DNA from: Vicinamibacterales bacterium
GTDB lineage: Bacteria > Acidobacteriota > Vicinamibacteria > Vicinamibacterales > UBA2999
Reading direction: 5' to 3'
Length of the DNA stretch: 51,624 bases
Assembly: GCA_041394705.1 (NCBI GenBank)
Contig: JAWKHS010000030.1
Span: 1 to 51,624, forward strand
Positions 35,381 through 44,245 of this stretch are shown here, piece by piece. The notes under the pieces are model-generated. The model saw only the letters and a program-made list of their open reading frames with translations. It did not search any database and was not told the origin of the DNA. Every line of letters starts with the position of its first letter. Position 1 is the stretch's first letter. Both the position numbers and the translations under genes were made by a program.

Positions 35381-37006
35381 TCAGTAGCGCCACCAGGGCG
35401 TGGTCGTCCCCTCCGGCATGTGCCGCATGACGTGTGCGGCCATCTGCTTCAACCGCTCGGGCGTGGACTCCGGCCCCTGCCAGCAGTGGCCCTTGCCCTC
35501 GCCGTACAGGAAGAACCCTTCGTAGTGCGGATTCTCGGTGGTCCGCATCCACGTCTCGAGCTCTTTCGTCGAGTTGTTGAGGAAGAAGTTGTCGGCCGTG
35601 CCCGTGTAGACGTGGATCTTGTCCACGAGCTTCGGTCCCAGCGTGGACCAGTTCCGCTTCAGGTGCTCCAGGAGGTCGTAGTGGTCGCGCCAGTACTCGG
35701 CGACCTTGCGATTCATCACGCCCGTGCGCTTGTCGAAGAGCGGCTCGAAGTAGCCGTCCTCGCCGAGGGGACCGAACACGGCGGACCAGATGTCCAGCTG
35801 CTCGCCCGATCGCCCCTTCGTGCCGTTGGCGAGCTCCATGTGGTTGCGTTGCTCGGACGTGAGCCGGACGTGGCCGTTCACCTCGCGCGTGTTGATGATG
35901 GGCACCGTGCGCCAGTCGACCGTCCTGGTGAACGCGTTGTCGTCCTCGTAGACGTTGATGCCCTCGACGTCGGTGAAGGTGACCGAGTCCGGGCAGTACG
36001 ACCACACGCCGCCGTACAGGTCCGGGTAGAGGATCTGGTGCGCCAGCGAGATCCAGCCGCCCGTGGAGCCGCCGTCGGTGAGGCGCGCCCAGGGCTCGCC
36101 GATGACGCGGTAGCGCCGCTCGATCTCGGGCATCAGTTCCTGGGTCAGGGCGTCGCCGTACGGGCCGACGTTCACCGAGTTCACGCCGTAGCTGTCGTCG
36201 AAGTAGGGCGTCGGGTGCTGCAGCGTCACCACGATCATGCGCGGGAAGGCGTCCTGCATCCACGCGTCGTAGATCTCGGTGTCCGGCTGGAACCCGAGCG
36301 GCGCCGCCAGGGAGAAGTGTCCCTGGCGATACAGGATCGGGTAGCGCACCGTGGAGCGGTGGTAGTCGCGGGGCAGGAGCACGGTGGCACCCACGTAGAT
36401 GGGGCGGCCCCAGAACTTCGTGAGCAGCGGGCTCTGCATCTTGAAGCGCTGCACGAACTCGGTGTCCGGCGGGATCTCCACCGGGGGAATCACCTGGTCG
36501 GCCGTGAGCTTCACCGTCTCGGTGGCGGGCCCGATCTGCACCCGGCGGGGCAAGCTGTACAGATTTCCCGGCGAGCGGTTCCAGTGCTGGCCCTCCCACT
36601 GGTCGTCGTGCATCCACACCGTGTGGCCGTCGGCGCGCGCGAACTCCGAGTAGACGTTGACGAAGCCTTGCACCCAGTAGTCGCCGGGCGGCAAATCCTT
36701 CATCGACGCCACCGGCGTTCCGAAGGCCGTCCCGTCGAGCACTGCGGCTCGGCCCGGGGGCAGCATGTCCACGTCCACGCCGAAGAACGGCGTGCCCGTG
36801 CGGCCGATCTGCAGGCGCGGCTCACGGTCGTTGTCGCGGGCGACCATCACGTAGACCCGGCCCGTGACGGCCTCCGTGCGTATCGACGGCGGCACCGTCA
36901 CTTCCACACGGAGCCCCCGGCCTGCGACGGGCGTGTCGCGCTGCTGGGCGCCCACCGACACGACGGCCAGCAGGGCCAGGGACGGAAGGAGGAAGCCTCG
37001 TCGCAT
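35381..37006 (-). CDS. Exported alpha/beta-hydrolase, putative esterase (PF00756-like)
   Basis: 541 residues; GGAGG upstream of ATG 37006 and a signal peptide to about residue 20 (ALLAVVSVGAQ). An N-terminal beta domain (~25-200) precedes an esterase domain with the nucleophile elbow GGSTGG (DGGSTGGWISLAHQILYPDLYGG) and a late His (EGKGHCWQGPE). Similar enzymes include feruloyl and mycolyl-type esterases; a specific ester cannot be named. The gene follows the asparaginase by 23 bp and is probably co-transcribed with it. It ends 10 bp from the convergent DedA-ATP-grasp gene. Confidence 0.82.
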   Translation of the reverse strand: MRRGFLLPSLALLAVVSVGAQQRDTPVAGRGLRVEVTVPPSIRTEAVTGRVYVMVARDNDREPRLQIGRTGTPFFGVDVDMLPPGRAAVLDGTAFGTPVASMKDLPPGDYWVQGFVNVYSEFARADGHTVWMHDDQWEGQHWNRSPGNLYSLPRRVQIGPATETVKLTADQVIPPVEIPPDTEFVQRFKMQSPLLTKFWGRPIYVGATVLLPRDYHRSTVRYPILYRQGHFSLAAPLGFQPDTEIYDAWMQDAFPRMIVVTLQHPTPYFDDSYGVNSVNVGPYGDALTQELMPEIERRYRVIGEPWARLTDGGSTGGWISLAHQILYPDLYGGVWSYCPDSVTFTDVEGINVYEDDNAFTRTVDWRTVPIINTREVNGHVRLTSEQRNHMELANGTKGRSGEQLDIWSAVFGPLGEDGYFEPLFDKRTGVMNRKVAEYWRDHYDLLEHLKRNWSTLGPKLVDKIHVYTGTADNFFLNNSTKELETWMRTTENPHYEGFFLYGEGKGHCWQGPESTPERLKQMAAHVMRHMPEGTTTPWWRY

Positions 37007-37029
37007 GGGTCGCCTCCGAAAAGCGCGCG

Positions 37030-38199
37030 TCACGGCGCCGGCTCGCCCGGGAGCAGCGGCTCGAGATCCAATGCCTGGGGCCCGTTCTCGGTGCAGACGG
37101 CGTACCTGGTTTCGCCCGCCCGGTACATGGCCACGCCGGCGTACTCCCCCTTCTTGTTCAGGGCGAAGAAGCGGATGTTGAAGTTCGGCTCGCCCCTGGC
37201 ATTCAGGAGCCGCTTCTCCACCGTGTTGGCCTTGATGCGGCGGAGCGCCTCCATCCCGGCGTCCTTGGGCGAGGCGCCGCGGCGCATCGCTTCCACGATC
37301 AGGAACGACGACAGGTTGTAGAGGTTCGCCTCGCCACGGCCCGTCGAGCCGGCGGCCCCGACCTCGTTGTCCACGTACAGCCCGGCACCGAGGATGGGCG
37401 AGTCGCCCGTGCGCCCGGGGATCTTCCACGCCAGGCCACTCGTCGTGGTGACGCCGCAAATGTCGCCAGTGGGCCCGAGCCCATCGCAGTTGATGGTGCC
37501 CCAGAAGCTGCCCTCGCGAATGAGCCCGTCACGGACCATCGACAGCCCGGCCTCGAGGCCGCGCGCTTCACGGGCCATCTCGGCGAGCCCCGGGTCCTTC
37601 TCGTGCTTCGGCGCGGGCTGCCGTCCCTCGCCCTTCGGGTCGAGATAGTGCTCGGGGTCGGAGCGCCGCTTCCATTCCAGGTACAGCCGGCGCGACGTCT
37701 CGGTGTGGAGGTCCGGCTCGATGGTGAAGCCCATGTTCCGCGCGAAGCGCTGGGCGCCCTCGCCGACGATCAGGTGATGGTCCGTGTAGTCCATCACCGC
37801 CTTGGCGACGAGCGATGGCGTCCGGACGCCCTGCAGGCTGGCCACCGCGCCGGCCCGCTTCAGCGGACCGTGCATGCACGAGGCGTCCAGTTCGATGACG
37901 CCGTCGGCGTTGGGCAGCGCGCCGTAGCCGATACCGGTCTCGAGCGGGTCGAGCTCGGGGATGTTCACGCCCGCGATGAGCGCGTCGAGGACGTCCTTGC
38001 CCTCCGTGATCAGGCGGAAGGCGCGTGCCACGCAGGCCTCGGGCCCGCTGTTGGTGAACTCGTAGCCCGAGTAGTCGGCGATGACGACCGGCCGGACGGT
38101 GCGCTGGATGAGCAGCTCCGCCGACCGGGCGGGCCTGGGCGCGGCCGAGGCGGCGGCGACGGCGGTCGTGGACGCGAGGAAGTCACGGCGGCTGAGCAT
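37030..38199 (-). CDS. N4-(beta-N-acetylglucosaminyl)-L-asparaginase-like Ntn hydrolase, Tat-exported
   Basis: 389 residues with a Tat signal (SRRDFLAS, then an Ala-rich stretch). The mature protein follows the aspartylglucosaminidase fold: N-terminal alpha part (NIPELDPLETGIGYGALPNADGVIELDASCMHG), a long charged linker, then the autocleavage site and nucleophile Thr in FWGTINCDGLGPTG, and the substrate loop TTTSGLAWKIPGRTGDSPILGAGLYVDNEVGAAGSTGRGE. It should self-cleave into alpha and beta chains and remove asparagine-linked GlcNAc or isoaspartyl residues in the periplasm. It is likely co-transcribed with the esterase. Confidence 0.9.
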   Translation of the reverse strand: MLSRRDFLASTTAVAAASAAPRPARSAELLIQRTVRPVVIADYSGYEFTNSGPEACVARAFRLITEGKDVLDALIAGVNIPELDPLETGIGYGALPNADGVIELDASCMHGPLKRAGAVASLQGVRTPSLVAKAVMDYTDHHLIVGEGAQRFARNMGFTIEPDLHTETSRRLYLEWKRRSDPEHYLDPKGEGRQPAPKHEKDPGLAEMAREARGLEAGLSMVRDGLIREGSFWGTINCDGLGPTGDICGVTTTSGLAWKIPGRTGDSPILGAGLYVDNEVGAAGSTGRGEANLYNLSSFLIVEAMRRGASPKDAGMEALRRIKANTVEKRLLNARGEPNFNIRFFALNKKGEYAGVAMYRAGETRYAVCTENGPQALDLEPLLPGEPAP

Positions 38200-38272
38200 A
38201 CGGGCCTCCTTGCCGCGGTCATGCTATCGCATCCCGCGAAACAGCCTCGCACTGCTCCGGAGACTGCCCGGC

Positions 38273-38566
38273 CTAATCCTTGTCAGGGTCTGCTGGGCGT
38301 GGCCGCCACAACACCATGACCTTGCCCACCATCTGCACGACGGCGGCATCGGTGCGCGCGGACACGGCTTCGCTCAGCGCCGCCCGCTCGTCACGGTCCG
38401 CAGCCCCGGCGCGGATCTTGATGAGCTCGTGCGCCGTGAGCGCCCGCTCCAGCTCCGCGACCACCGTGTCGGTCAGGCCGCCGTGGCCGATGTGGACGAC
38501 CGGTTCCAGGGCGTGGGCTCGGGCCTTGAGCGCGGCGCGCTCGCGCGCAGTCAGCGTGACGGGCAT
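38273..38566 (-). CDS. yhbY: YhbY/CRM-domain RNA-binding protein
   Basis: 97 residues. The CRM fold is seen throughout: MPVTLTARERAALKARAHALEPVVHIGHGGLTDTVVAELERALTAHELIKI, with the GxxG-like HGGLT loop and the (H)ELIKIR core. YhbY binds the large ribosomal subunit precursor and acts in ribosome assembly. A TACAAT -10-like box lies 8 nt upstream of the start with no clear ribosome site, so the transcript may be nearly leaderless. Confidence 0.9.
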   Translation of the reverse strand: MPVTLTARERAALKARAHALEPVVHIGHGGLTDTVVAELERALTAHELIKIRAGAADRDERAALSEAVSARTDAAVVQMVGKVMVLWRPRPADPDKD

Positions 38567-38574
38567 CGCCGCCG

Positions 38575-38580
38575 ATTGTA
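38575..38580 (-). promoter_or_regulatory. Candidate -10 box of yhbY
   Basis: TACAAT on the minus strand ends 8 nt before ATG 38566. It is the best single match to TATAAT among the start-proximal boxes in this window and would give a leader of only a few bases. Confidence 0.35.
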
Positions 38581-38612
38581 CCGTGCGGCCCGGGCCTCGG
38601 GCGGGGTCGGCG

Positions 38613-40418
38613 TCAGGCGGGCACGCCGATCGGCACGCCGGCGTCCGCCGTCCGGCCGTGCGCGGCCACGAAAGCGGCGGCCGCGTCCTTGCCCAGATAG
38701 CGGGCCAGCAGCGTCCGGTCCACGTCGAGCAGGTCCACCACGATCAGCCCGTCCACGACGCCGCCGAAGGCCGGATCCACGCTGAAGCCCAGCAGCTTCG
38801 CGTTCAGCTTCAGGTAGTGGCGCAGCAGGACGGGGATGCCGCGCTGGTCGGACTCGAGCTCCCGGACGATCGCGTCCACTTCCTGGACGTTGCTGGCGAC
38901 GCGGCTCTGGACGAGCGCCTCCGTGCCGTCGGTGGCGTCCTCGGGCAGGGGGCGACGGGGCACGACGAACGACTGGAGCAGACTGCCGCGGCCGGCCAGC
39001 AGGAACCGCGCGAGCAGCTGGCGCGTGGTCGGCCCGTACTCGGCGCTGATGCTGACCGGGCCGAAGAGGGTGCGGTAGCGCGGCTCGGCCGCCACCAGCG
39101 CGCCGATGCCCCGCCACAGCATCTGCAGCGGCTGGTAGTCGCGCTGGAACTCGCGGCGGACGAACGAGCGCCCGAGCTCGAGGGCAGGACCGAGATCGTG
39201 CAGGAGCGCGGCCGGGTAGCGGAACAGCGTCCGCGTGTAGAAACCGCTCAGCCCCTGCCCCCGGAGGACGCGGTCCGTCTCGGCAAGGCGGTAGGCGCCC
39301 GCGATCATCCGGTGTTCCGCGTGCCAGACGAACAGGTGGCGGTAGTGCCTGTCGAAGCGATCGAGGTCCCGCGCGCGGCCCGTTCCTTCGCCGGCCGCGC
39401 GGAACGTGACCTCGCGCAGCCGGGCGATCTCCTGCAGCACGAGCGGCGCGTCGCCGGCCGAGACGACGTGCACCTTCCACGGGCCGCCGTCCACCAGGCA
39501 GCTCGATCGTGCGAGCCCCGCTATCTCCGCCTCCAGCGCCTGGGCCGGGACCTCGACTCCGATCGGTTCGGGCCGCGCGGGGCGCGCGGCCAGGCGCATC
39601 AGCGGCCCGCGGGCCGGCGGCCCAGCGGCCAGGCCGTAGGTGCGGACCCGCAGATAGGCCGACTGCGCCGACCGATCCCCGAGGGCCAGCAGCCGCTTGT
39701 GCGTGACGATCCGTCCCACCGACACGCGCACGGGCCGCCCGCGGTGCGCGAGCAGCTCGCGGACGAGGAGCGCGGACCGCAGCCACGGCGAGACGCGGCC
39801 GGCCTCCAGGAAGAGGCGCCCGTTCGCGCCGTCCACGAACACGGGAAGCATCGGTGCGCCGGCGCGCGCGGCCAGTCGGGCGGCCCCGTCGCGCCATGCG
39901 GAATCGACGACCCTGCCGGCGGCCGAGCGGACGTGCGCGACCTCGCCGGCCGGAAACACCACGAGCACGTGGCCGCCGCGCAGCCAGTCGAGGGCCGCGC
40001 GCACGCCGCCGGAGTTGTGAGCGCCGCCCTGCGAGAAGGCGTCCACGGGGATCACGTGCTCGCGCATTTCCGGGATGTGCGTCAGGAGCTGGTTGCCCAG
40101 GAGCTTGACGTCCGGCCGGACGCGGCGGACGACGGCGGCGACCGCCAGGCCGTCCAGCGCGCCATGCGGGTGGTTCGCCACGACCACGAGCGGCCCCGCC
40201 GCGGGAATGCGATCGGCCGCGCCGGGATCGCCCGTCGTCACGGGGATGCCGAGGACGTCGAGCGCGCGTTCGGGGAAGCGGTCGGGACGAATCGGGGACG
40301 CGGCGTCGTAGAGCCGTTGCAGCGCCGCGAGACCGGCGAGGGCATCGAGCGCGCGGGCGACGAACCGCGGAGTGCCGGGAGGAAGGAAATCGAGGCTGGA
40401 AAACGGCTCGGACCGCAC
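38613..40418 (-). CDS. Two-domain acyltransferase: PlsC-like plus GNAT/hemolysin-like (OlsF-type candidate)
   Basis: 601 residues. Residues 20-290 are a lysophospholipid acyltransferase domain with NHPHGALDG (82-90), a version of HX4D with one extra residue, and FPAGEV (155-160). Residues 310-600 resemble the GNAT-like hemolysin/OlsB domain: LREVTFRAAGEGTGRARDLDRFDRHYRHLFVWHAEHRMIAGAYRLAETD, then LGRSFVRREFQRDYQPLQMLWRGIGAL. OlsA- and OlsB-like domains joined this way are known in OlsF, which makes ornithine lipids from ornithine in two acylation steps. Ornithine-lipid synthesis is thus a reasonable but unproven inference. Confidence 0.82.
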   Translation of the reverse strand: MRSEPFSSLDFLPPGTPRFVARALDALAGLAALQRLYDAASPIRPDRFPERALDVLGIPVTTGDPGAADRIPAAGPLVVVANHPHGALDGLAVAAVVRRVRPDVKLLGNQLLTHIPEMREHVIPVDAFSQGGAHNSGGVRAALDWLRGGHVLVVFPAGEVAHVRSAAGRVVDSAWRDGAARLAARAGAPMLPVFVDGANGRLFLEAGRVSPWLRSALLVRELLAHRGRPVRVSVGRIVTHKRLLALGDRSAQSAYLRVRTYGLAAGPPARGPLMRLAARPARPEPIGVEVPAQALEAEIAGLARSSCLVDGGPWKVHVVSAGDAPLVLQEIARLREVTFRAAGEGTGRARDLDRFDRHYRHLFVWHAEHRMIAGAYRLAETDRVLRGQGLSGFYTRTLFRYPAALLHDLGPALELGRSFVRREFQRDYQPLQMLWRGIGALVAAEPRYRTLFGPVSISAEYGPTTRQLLARFLLAGRGSLLQSFVVPRRPLPEDATDGTEALVQSRVASNVQEVDAIVRELESDQRGIPVLLRHYLKLNAKLLGFSVDPAFGGVVDGLIVVDLLDVDRTLLARYLGKDAAAAFVAAHGRTADAGVPIGVPA

Positions 40419-40527
40419 GGTGCCCAGTTGGATGCCATGCGGTCCGGCGCGTGTCGCGCGGGGGATGCGAGGGACCGCTCGACGCCGTCAGGCGCCACGC
40501 GGTCCGCTCGCCAGTGCGGTCGCTCGG

Positions 40528-40836
40528 CTAGGCGACGGCGTCCTTCGCGGCCTTGACAGGACGCGCGCGCACGATCTTCCGCGCCGGCTTCGCCTTGAAC
40601 ACCGTCGGCTCGCCCGTGAAGGGGTTGATGCCCTTGCGCGCCTTCGTCGCGGCCTTCTTCACCACCACGAACTTCGCGAACCCGGGAATCTGGAACATCC
40701 CGTTCTTCTTGAGCTCCTTGTAGCCCACGGTGCAGAGCGACTCGAGCACGCCCTTCACCTGCTTGTTCGAGAGCGACCCGCCCTGATCGGCGGCCAACTT
40801 CGCCACCAGCTCCGACTTCGACATTGCCTTGGCCAT
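40528..40836 (-). CDS. HU-family DNA-binding protein
   Basis: 102 residues. N-terminal helices (MSKSELVAKLAADQGGSLSNKQVKGVLESLCTVGYKELKKNGMFQIPGFAKFVVVKKAA) and the beta-arm region (KGINPFTGEPTVFKAKPARKIVRARPVKAA), which has the PFTGEPTVFKAKPARK signature of HU-like proteins with a basic Ala/Lys tail. A second in-frame ATG four codons on (MSKSEL) could be the start. HU binds and bends DNA and shapes the nucleoid. A long upstream spacer with phased A-tracts precedes it. Confidence 0.92.
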   Translation of the reverse strand: MAKAMSKSELVAKLAADQGGSLSNKQVKGVLESLCTVGYKELKKNGMFQIPGFAKFVVVKKAATKARKGINPFTGEPTVFKAKPARKIVRARPVKAAKDAVA

Positions 40837-41190
40837 TTACGTGCCCCCACCCCGGGTGATCCCGGTGCGTGTGTCAGTGACGCCATCGATCGAGGCGGCG
40901 CGACGGCCACTGATTCCATCTGCGCCACCTGCTCCGCCGTGATCATCACGACCAAGGCGCCGGGAGGTACCTCGACGCGGAGCCGGCGACTAGATTACCC
41001 GCTTTTTCATGGGTTTGCGCATCTATTTACACGCTGACACCTTGTTTTTGAGGTTTTGGCGCTTGCCCGCACCCGATCCGCCTGTTTTTTCAGGCGTTCG
41101 GGGACGGCCAGGCACTGGTTGTCGGGAGGGGCGGAGGCCGGCGGGGCGGACGCGATCGCGCCGCCGGGGCGGCGCGATCGTGCCCACGGG
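40837..41190. promoter_or_regulatory. Intergenic region upstream of HU with phased A/T tracts
   Basis: This is the only gap over 300 bp. I see no gene in it. It holds T-runs (A-tracts on the HU-coding strand) at 41003-41007, 41045-41049, 41054-41057 and 41085-41090, whose centres are about 42, 8-9 and 32 bp apart, near whole turns of DNA. This would make the DNA curved. It also holds a perfect inverted repeat (41079-41096). It should contain the HU promoter, but I cannot place a convincing -35/-10 pair. Confidence 0.5.
41079..41096. repeat. Perfect inverted repeat CGCCTG-T6-CAGGCG
   Basis: Six-base arms (41079-41084 and 41091-41096) enclose six T. It lies about 95 bp beyond the SMP-30 gene's stop and 240 bp upstream of HU. 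On neither strand is it followed by a T-run, so it does not look like a normal terminator; a protein-binding site is possible. Confidence 0.4.
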
Positions 41191-42762
41191 TCAGTAGGTG
41201 CCCCGCGCCAGGGGCGGACGAATGCCCGGCGTGACGAGCCGCAGGCGGTAGAGGCCCGTCCGGGCCGTCAGGTACAGCGACCGGCCGTCGTCGTCGCCCC
41301 ACGCCATGTTGGCCGCGAGTTCCGGCAGGCGCACGGTACCGAGGTGCCGGCCGTCGGCCGACCACACCCACAGCCCGCCCGGACCCGAGACGAACACGTT
41401 GCCGTCGCGGTCCACCTTCAGGCCGTCGAGCGCCTCCTCGCCAGGCGCTGACGTCATGTCGGCGAACGTCCGGCCGTTGGCCAGCGTGCCGTCGGGCTGG
41501 ACGTCCCACTGCATGATGACCTTCTTCTTCTCGTCCCAGTTCGAGACGTAGAGCACGCGCTCGTCGGGTGAGAAGGCGATCCCGTTGGGCCCTTTCAGCT
41601 CGGTCGAGAGGAGCGTGAGCCGACCGTCGGGACCGAGGCGGTAGATGCCCGCGTGATCCTGCTCGGCGCGCCGATCCTTCTCGAAGGCCGGCAGGCCGAA
41701 GAACGGGTCGGTGAAGTAGAGCGCCCCGTCGGACCGGTAGACCAGGTCGTTCGGGCTGTTCAGGCGCTTCCCGTGATAACGGTCGGCCAGGATCGTGAGG
41801 TCGCCGTTCTTCTCGAGGCGCGTCACCCTGCGGTTGCCGTGTTCGTCTATCACGAGCCGGCCTTGCGCGTCCAGCGTCAGCCCGTTCGATCCCGGCTGGT
41901 GGTACTCGCCGATGTCGAACCCGCTGTAGCCGCTCTTGGCGCGGAAGATCGACACGCCGTCATCGTCAGACCAGCGGTAGATGCGGTTGTCGTTCGGATC
42001 GCTGAAGAGCAGCGCGTGCTCGGCTGGCACCCACACGGGGCCCTCGGTGAACGAGAACCCGGCGGCCAGGTGCTCCAGCCGGGTGCCCGGAGGCACGACG
42101 CGGTCGATGCCGGCATCCGCGCGGTCGACCTCCACGGGCGTGCCGGCCGGCGCCGGTGCCTTGTAGAAGTCCAGCGTCGCCGATCGCACCCAGATCTTGT
42201 TGGCCGGGGGATCCGAGAGCGGACCGTTGGCCGCGAAGACCGCCAGCCGCACCTCCTGTCCCGGCGTCGCGTTCCTGGTGACCACCAGGCGGTTCGGCGT
42301 GTTGAAGCCGGCGACGAGGGCCCCGCCGGCCTGCCCCAGCCTCCGCGGCAGGCGGCCGTCCACCCACACCTCGGCGTAGTCGTCCACGACGATCTCGAAG
42401 GCGACCGTGGCCCCGGTCGTGTCGAAGGTGCCGACCGTGGCCGGCATCGTGAACGACAGCCGGTACCAGGCGTAGGACTGGCCGCCATCGGTCCGCCGTC
42501 GCTGCAGCGAGCCCGCCGGGGCGATCTCCCAGAACGAGTCGTCGAAGTCCGCGGCCCCGGCCTTCACGGGCACGCCGCGCGATTCCTGGACGCGCCACTC
42601 GCCGCGCACCACCTGGAGGCCTTCGCGGGTGTCCAGGTCCACCACGGCGTCCGGGCGACCGTCGAGCAGGCCGCGCACGGCGGCCGGCGTCGCATCGAGC
42701 GACGCCAGCCCCATCGGCACGGCCGCGGCCACCACGAGCGCCGCGAGATGCCGTCGAGTCAT
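41191..42762 (-). CDS. Exported SMP-30/gluconolactonase-like protein with an N-terminal beta domain
   Basis: 523 residues. A signal peptide (HLAALVVAAAVPMGLASLDA) precedes an N-terminal domain (~40-200) resembling a galactose-binding-like beta sandwich (WYRLSFTMP.., VDDYAEVWVDGRLPRRLG), then a SMP-30/gluconolactonase propeller (~215-515): FTEGPVWVPAEHALLFSDPNDNRIYRW, SNGLTLDAQGRLVIDEHGNRRVTR, NSPNDLVYRSDGALYFTDP, GPNGIAFSPDERVLYVSNW, DGLKVDRDGNVFVSGPGGLWV. These carry the Glu, Asn and Asp metal ligands of the family. Lactone hydrolysis in the periplasm is likely. ATG 42762 overlaps the stop of the HbpS-cupin gene. Confidence 0.86.
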   Translation of the reverse strand: MTRRHLAALVVAAAVPMGLASLDATPAAVRGLLDGRPDAVVDLDTREGLQVVRGEWRVQESRGVPVKAGAADFDDSFWEIAPAGSLQRRRTDGGQSYAWYRLSFTMPATVGTFDTTGATVAFEIVVDDYAEVWVDGRLPRRLGQAGGALVAGFNTPNRLVVTRNATPGQEVRLAVFAANGPLSDPPANKIWVRSATLDFYKAPAPAGTPVEVDRADAGIDRVVPPGTRLEHLAAGFSFTEGPVWVPAEHALLFSDPNDNRIYRWSDDDGVSIFRAKSGYSGFDIGEYHQPGSNGLTLDAQGRLVIDEHGNRRVTRLEKNGDLTILADRYHGKRLNSPNDLVYRSDGALYFTDPFFGLPAFEKDRRAEQDHAGIYRLGPDGRLTLLSTELKGPNGIAFSPDERVLYVSNWDEKKKVIMQWDVQPDGTLANGRTFADMTSAPGEEALDGLKVDRDGNVFVSGPGGLWVWSADGRHLGTVRLPELAANMAWGDDDGRSLYLTARTGLYRLRLVTPGIRPPLARGTY

Positions 42763-43637
42763 CGTGATCCTCCCATCTCGGCCGTTCCCGGCGCCGTGAC
42801 CTTCACGACGTAGTACAGGAGCGGACCGTCCACCTGCTTGAACCAGTGCGGCACGCCGTTCGGCACGACGACCACGTCGCCCTTCGCGAGCGTCCGCGTG
42901 TCGCCGCCCGAGATGGACTCACCCCGGATCTCGTCCATGGCCGTCGGCTTGCCGCCCACCATGGTCCCGCCGGTCACGAGCGTGGCCGTCCCCTGCAGGA
43001 CGTAGACGATGTCGGTATCGCGCGTGTGGACCTCCACCACGCCCGCCGCGTCGCGGCGGCTCGCGTGGATCTTGTAGTGCCCGGTCTCCAGGAGCGGCTT
43101 GCCCACCGCGAATGCCGCGGCGACGTCGGCCGGAGCGATCGCCGTGACCGGATCGCCCGCGCCCGCCGTGCCCGTGCCGGTCGCGCCGAAGGCGGTCGCG
43201 ACCGCGTCCGCGATCTCGTCGTCCTGCTGCGCGCTGGCGGCGCCGCTGACGCCCACGGCGCCCACGACCTGCCCGCCGCGGACCAGCGGCACGCCGCCCC
43301 GGAGGGGCAGCATCACGTCCACGGCGACGAGCGAGGTGCGTCCCTTGCTCACGGCGTCCTCGAAGTTGCGGGTCGGCATCCGGAACACGGCCGCCGTCCG
43401 CGCCTTCTCGATGGCGACGGCGGCGCTCGCGGGGAACGAGCCGTCGAGCCGCTCGAGCATCACCAGGTGCCCGCCGGTGTCCACGATGGCGATGGCGCCA
43501 CCGGGCGCCTTCAGGCGCAGCGCCGCCGCGTTGGCCGCCTTCACGGCCTGGCGGGCGGCGTCGAGGTTCAGGTCGTCGGCGTGTGCCGGCATGGCGCCGG
43601 CACACAGGACGACGAGGGCCAGAACGGACGCCTTCAT
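42759..43637 (-). CDS. Exported HbpS/GlcG-like domain fused to a cupin domain
   Basis: 292 residues: signal peptide (to AHA, ~20), an HbpS/GlcG (PF03928-like) domain at about 24-155 (AANAAALRLKAPGGAIAIVDTGGHLVMLERLDGSFPASAAVAIEKARTAAVF, then GVPLVRGGQVVGAVGVSGA), and a cupin at about 185-285 (HTRDTDIVYVLQGTATLVTGG, PNGVPHWFKQVDGPLLYYVVKV). HbpS-like domains bind heme or small molecules; the cupin may be an enzyme or sensor. The fusion and co-translation with the SMP-30 gene suggest work on the same sugar-derived substrate. Confidence 0.82.
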   Translation of the reverse strand: MKASVLALVVLCAGAMPAHADDLNLDAARQAVKAANAAALRLKAPGGAIAIVDTGGHLVMLERLDGSFPASAAVAIEKARTAAVFRMPTRNFEDAVSKGRTSLVAVDVMLPLRGGVPLVRGGQVVGAVGVSGAASAQQDDEIADAVATAFGATGTGTAGAGDPVTAIAPADVAAAFAVGKPLLETGHYKIHASRRDAAGVVEVHTRDTDIVYVLQGTATLVTGGTMVGGKPTAMDEIRGESISGGDTRTLAKGDVVVVPNGVPHWFKQVDGPLLYYVVKVTAPGTAEMGGSR

Positions 43638-43638
43638 G

Positions 43639-44034
43639 TCAGTTCGTGAGGCGCATCGTCGCGCCGAAGCTGGTCTCGCCGAGCACCGCCTCCGCCCACG
43701 CGCAGTAGATCTGCACCTTGGCGATGTCCTGGATGTAGGCGGGCAGCGTGATCGAACGGTTCATCTTGTCCTCCTTGATCGCGATGCGCTGCAGGAGGAA
43801 CACGTTGCCCTTCGAGTCCACGATCTGCCAGTGCGGATCGGGCGTGTCCGGGGTGACGAAGTCGGCCGACAGCGTCAGCACGTTCCTGCCGTTCATCACC
43901 GAGTGAGTGACGGTGCCGGTGTTGGCCTTCGCGCCCTCGAACTTCATGCTGGTGTGCGACTGCGCCTGCGCGAGCGAGGCGACGAGGGTGAGAGCAAGCG
44001 CGCCGACGAAGGCGCGGACGGTCGTGCGGGTCAT
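43639..44034 (-). CDS. Small exported protein, DM13-like domain
   Basis: 131 residues; GAGGAG precedes ATG 44034. Signal peptide to about residue 24 (LAQAQS). The rest resembles a DM13 domain: GTVTHSVMNGRNVLTLSADFVTPDTPDPHWQIVDSKGN, then a conserved Cys in VQIYCAWAEAVLGETSFG. DM13 domains have been proposed to be electron-transfer modules through a redox-active Cys; the assignment is from pattern only. It ends 2 bp from the HbpS-cupin start and is likely the first gene of that transcript. Confidence 0.68.
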   Translation of the reverse strand: MTRTTVRAFVGALALTLVASLAQAQSHTSMKFEGAKANTGTVTHSVMNGRNVLTLSADFVTPDTPDPHWQIVDSKGNVFLLQRIAIKEDKMNRSITLPAYIQDIAKVQIYCAWAEAVLGETSFGATMRLTN

Positions 44035-44245
44035 GATGGAACTCCTCTGGGCGAGTGACTGTCGCGGCCGCGTGATTGCGTGCTCGCGAATGACGACCCT
44101 TGGATGCGACCAGCTGAGGGGTGTTTCCGCATGCGGCGCGGCGCCGGGACGGTCCGCGGGGGCTGGCGGCGTGGACGACCGTGCGGCCAGCGCGAACGCA
44201 GGAGACGTGGGGCGAGGAACAGCCGAGGTGTGCCGGGCAAAAGAC

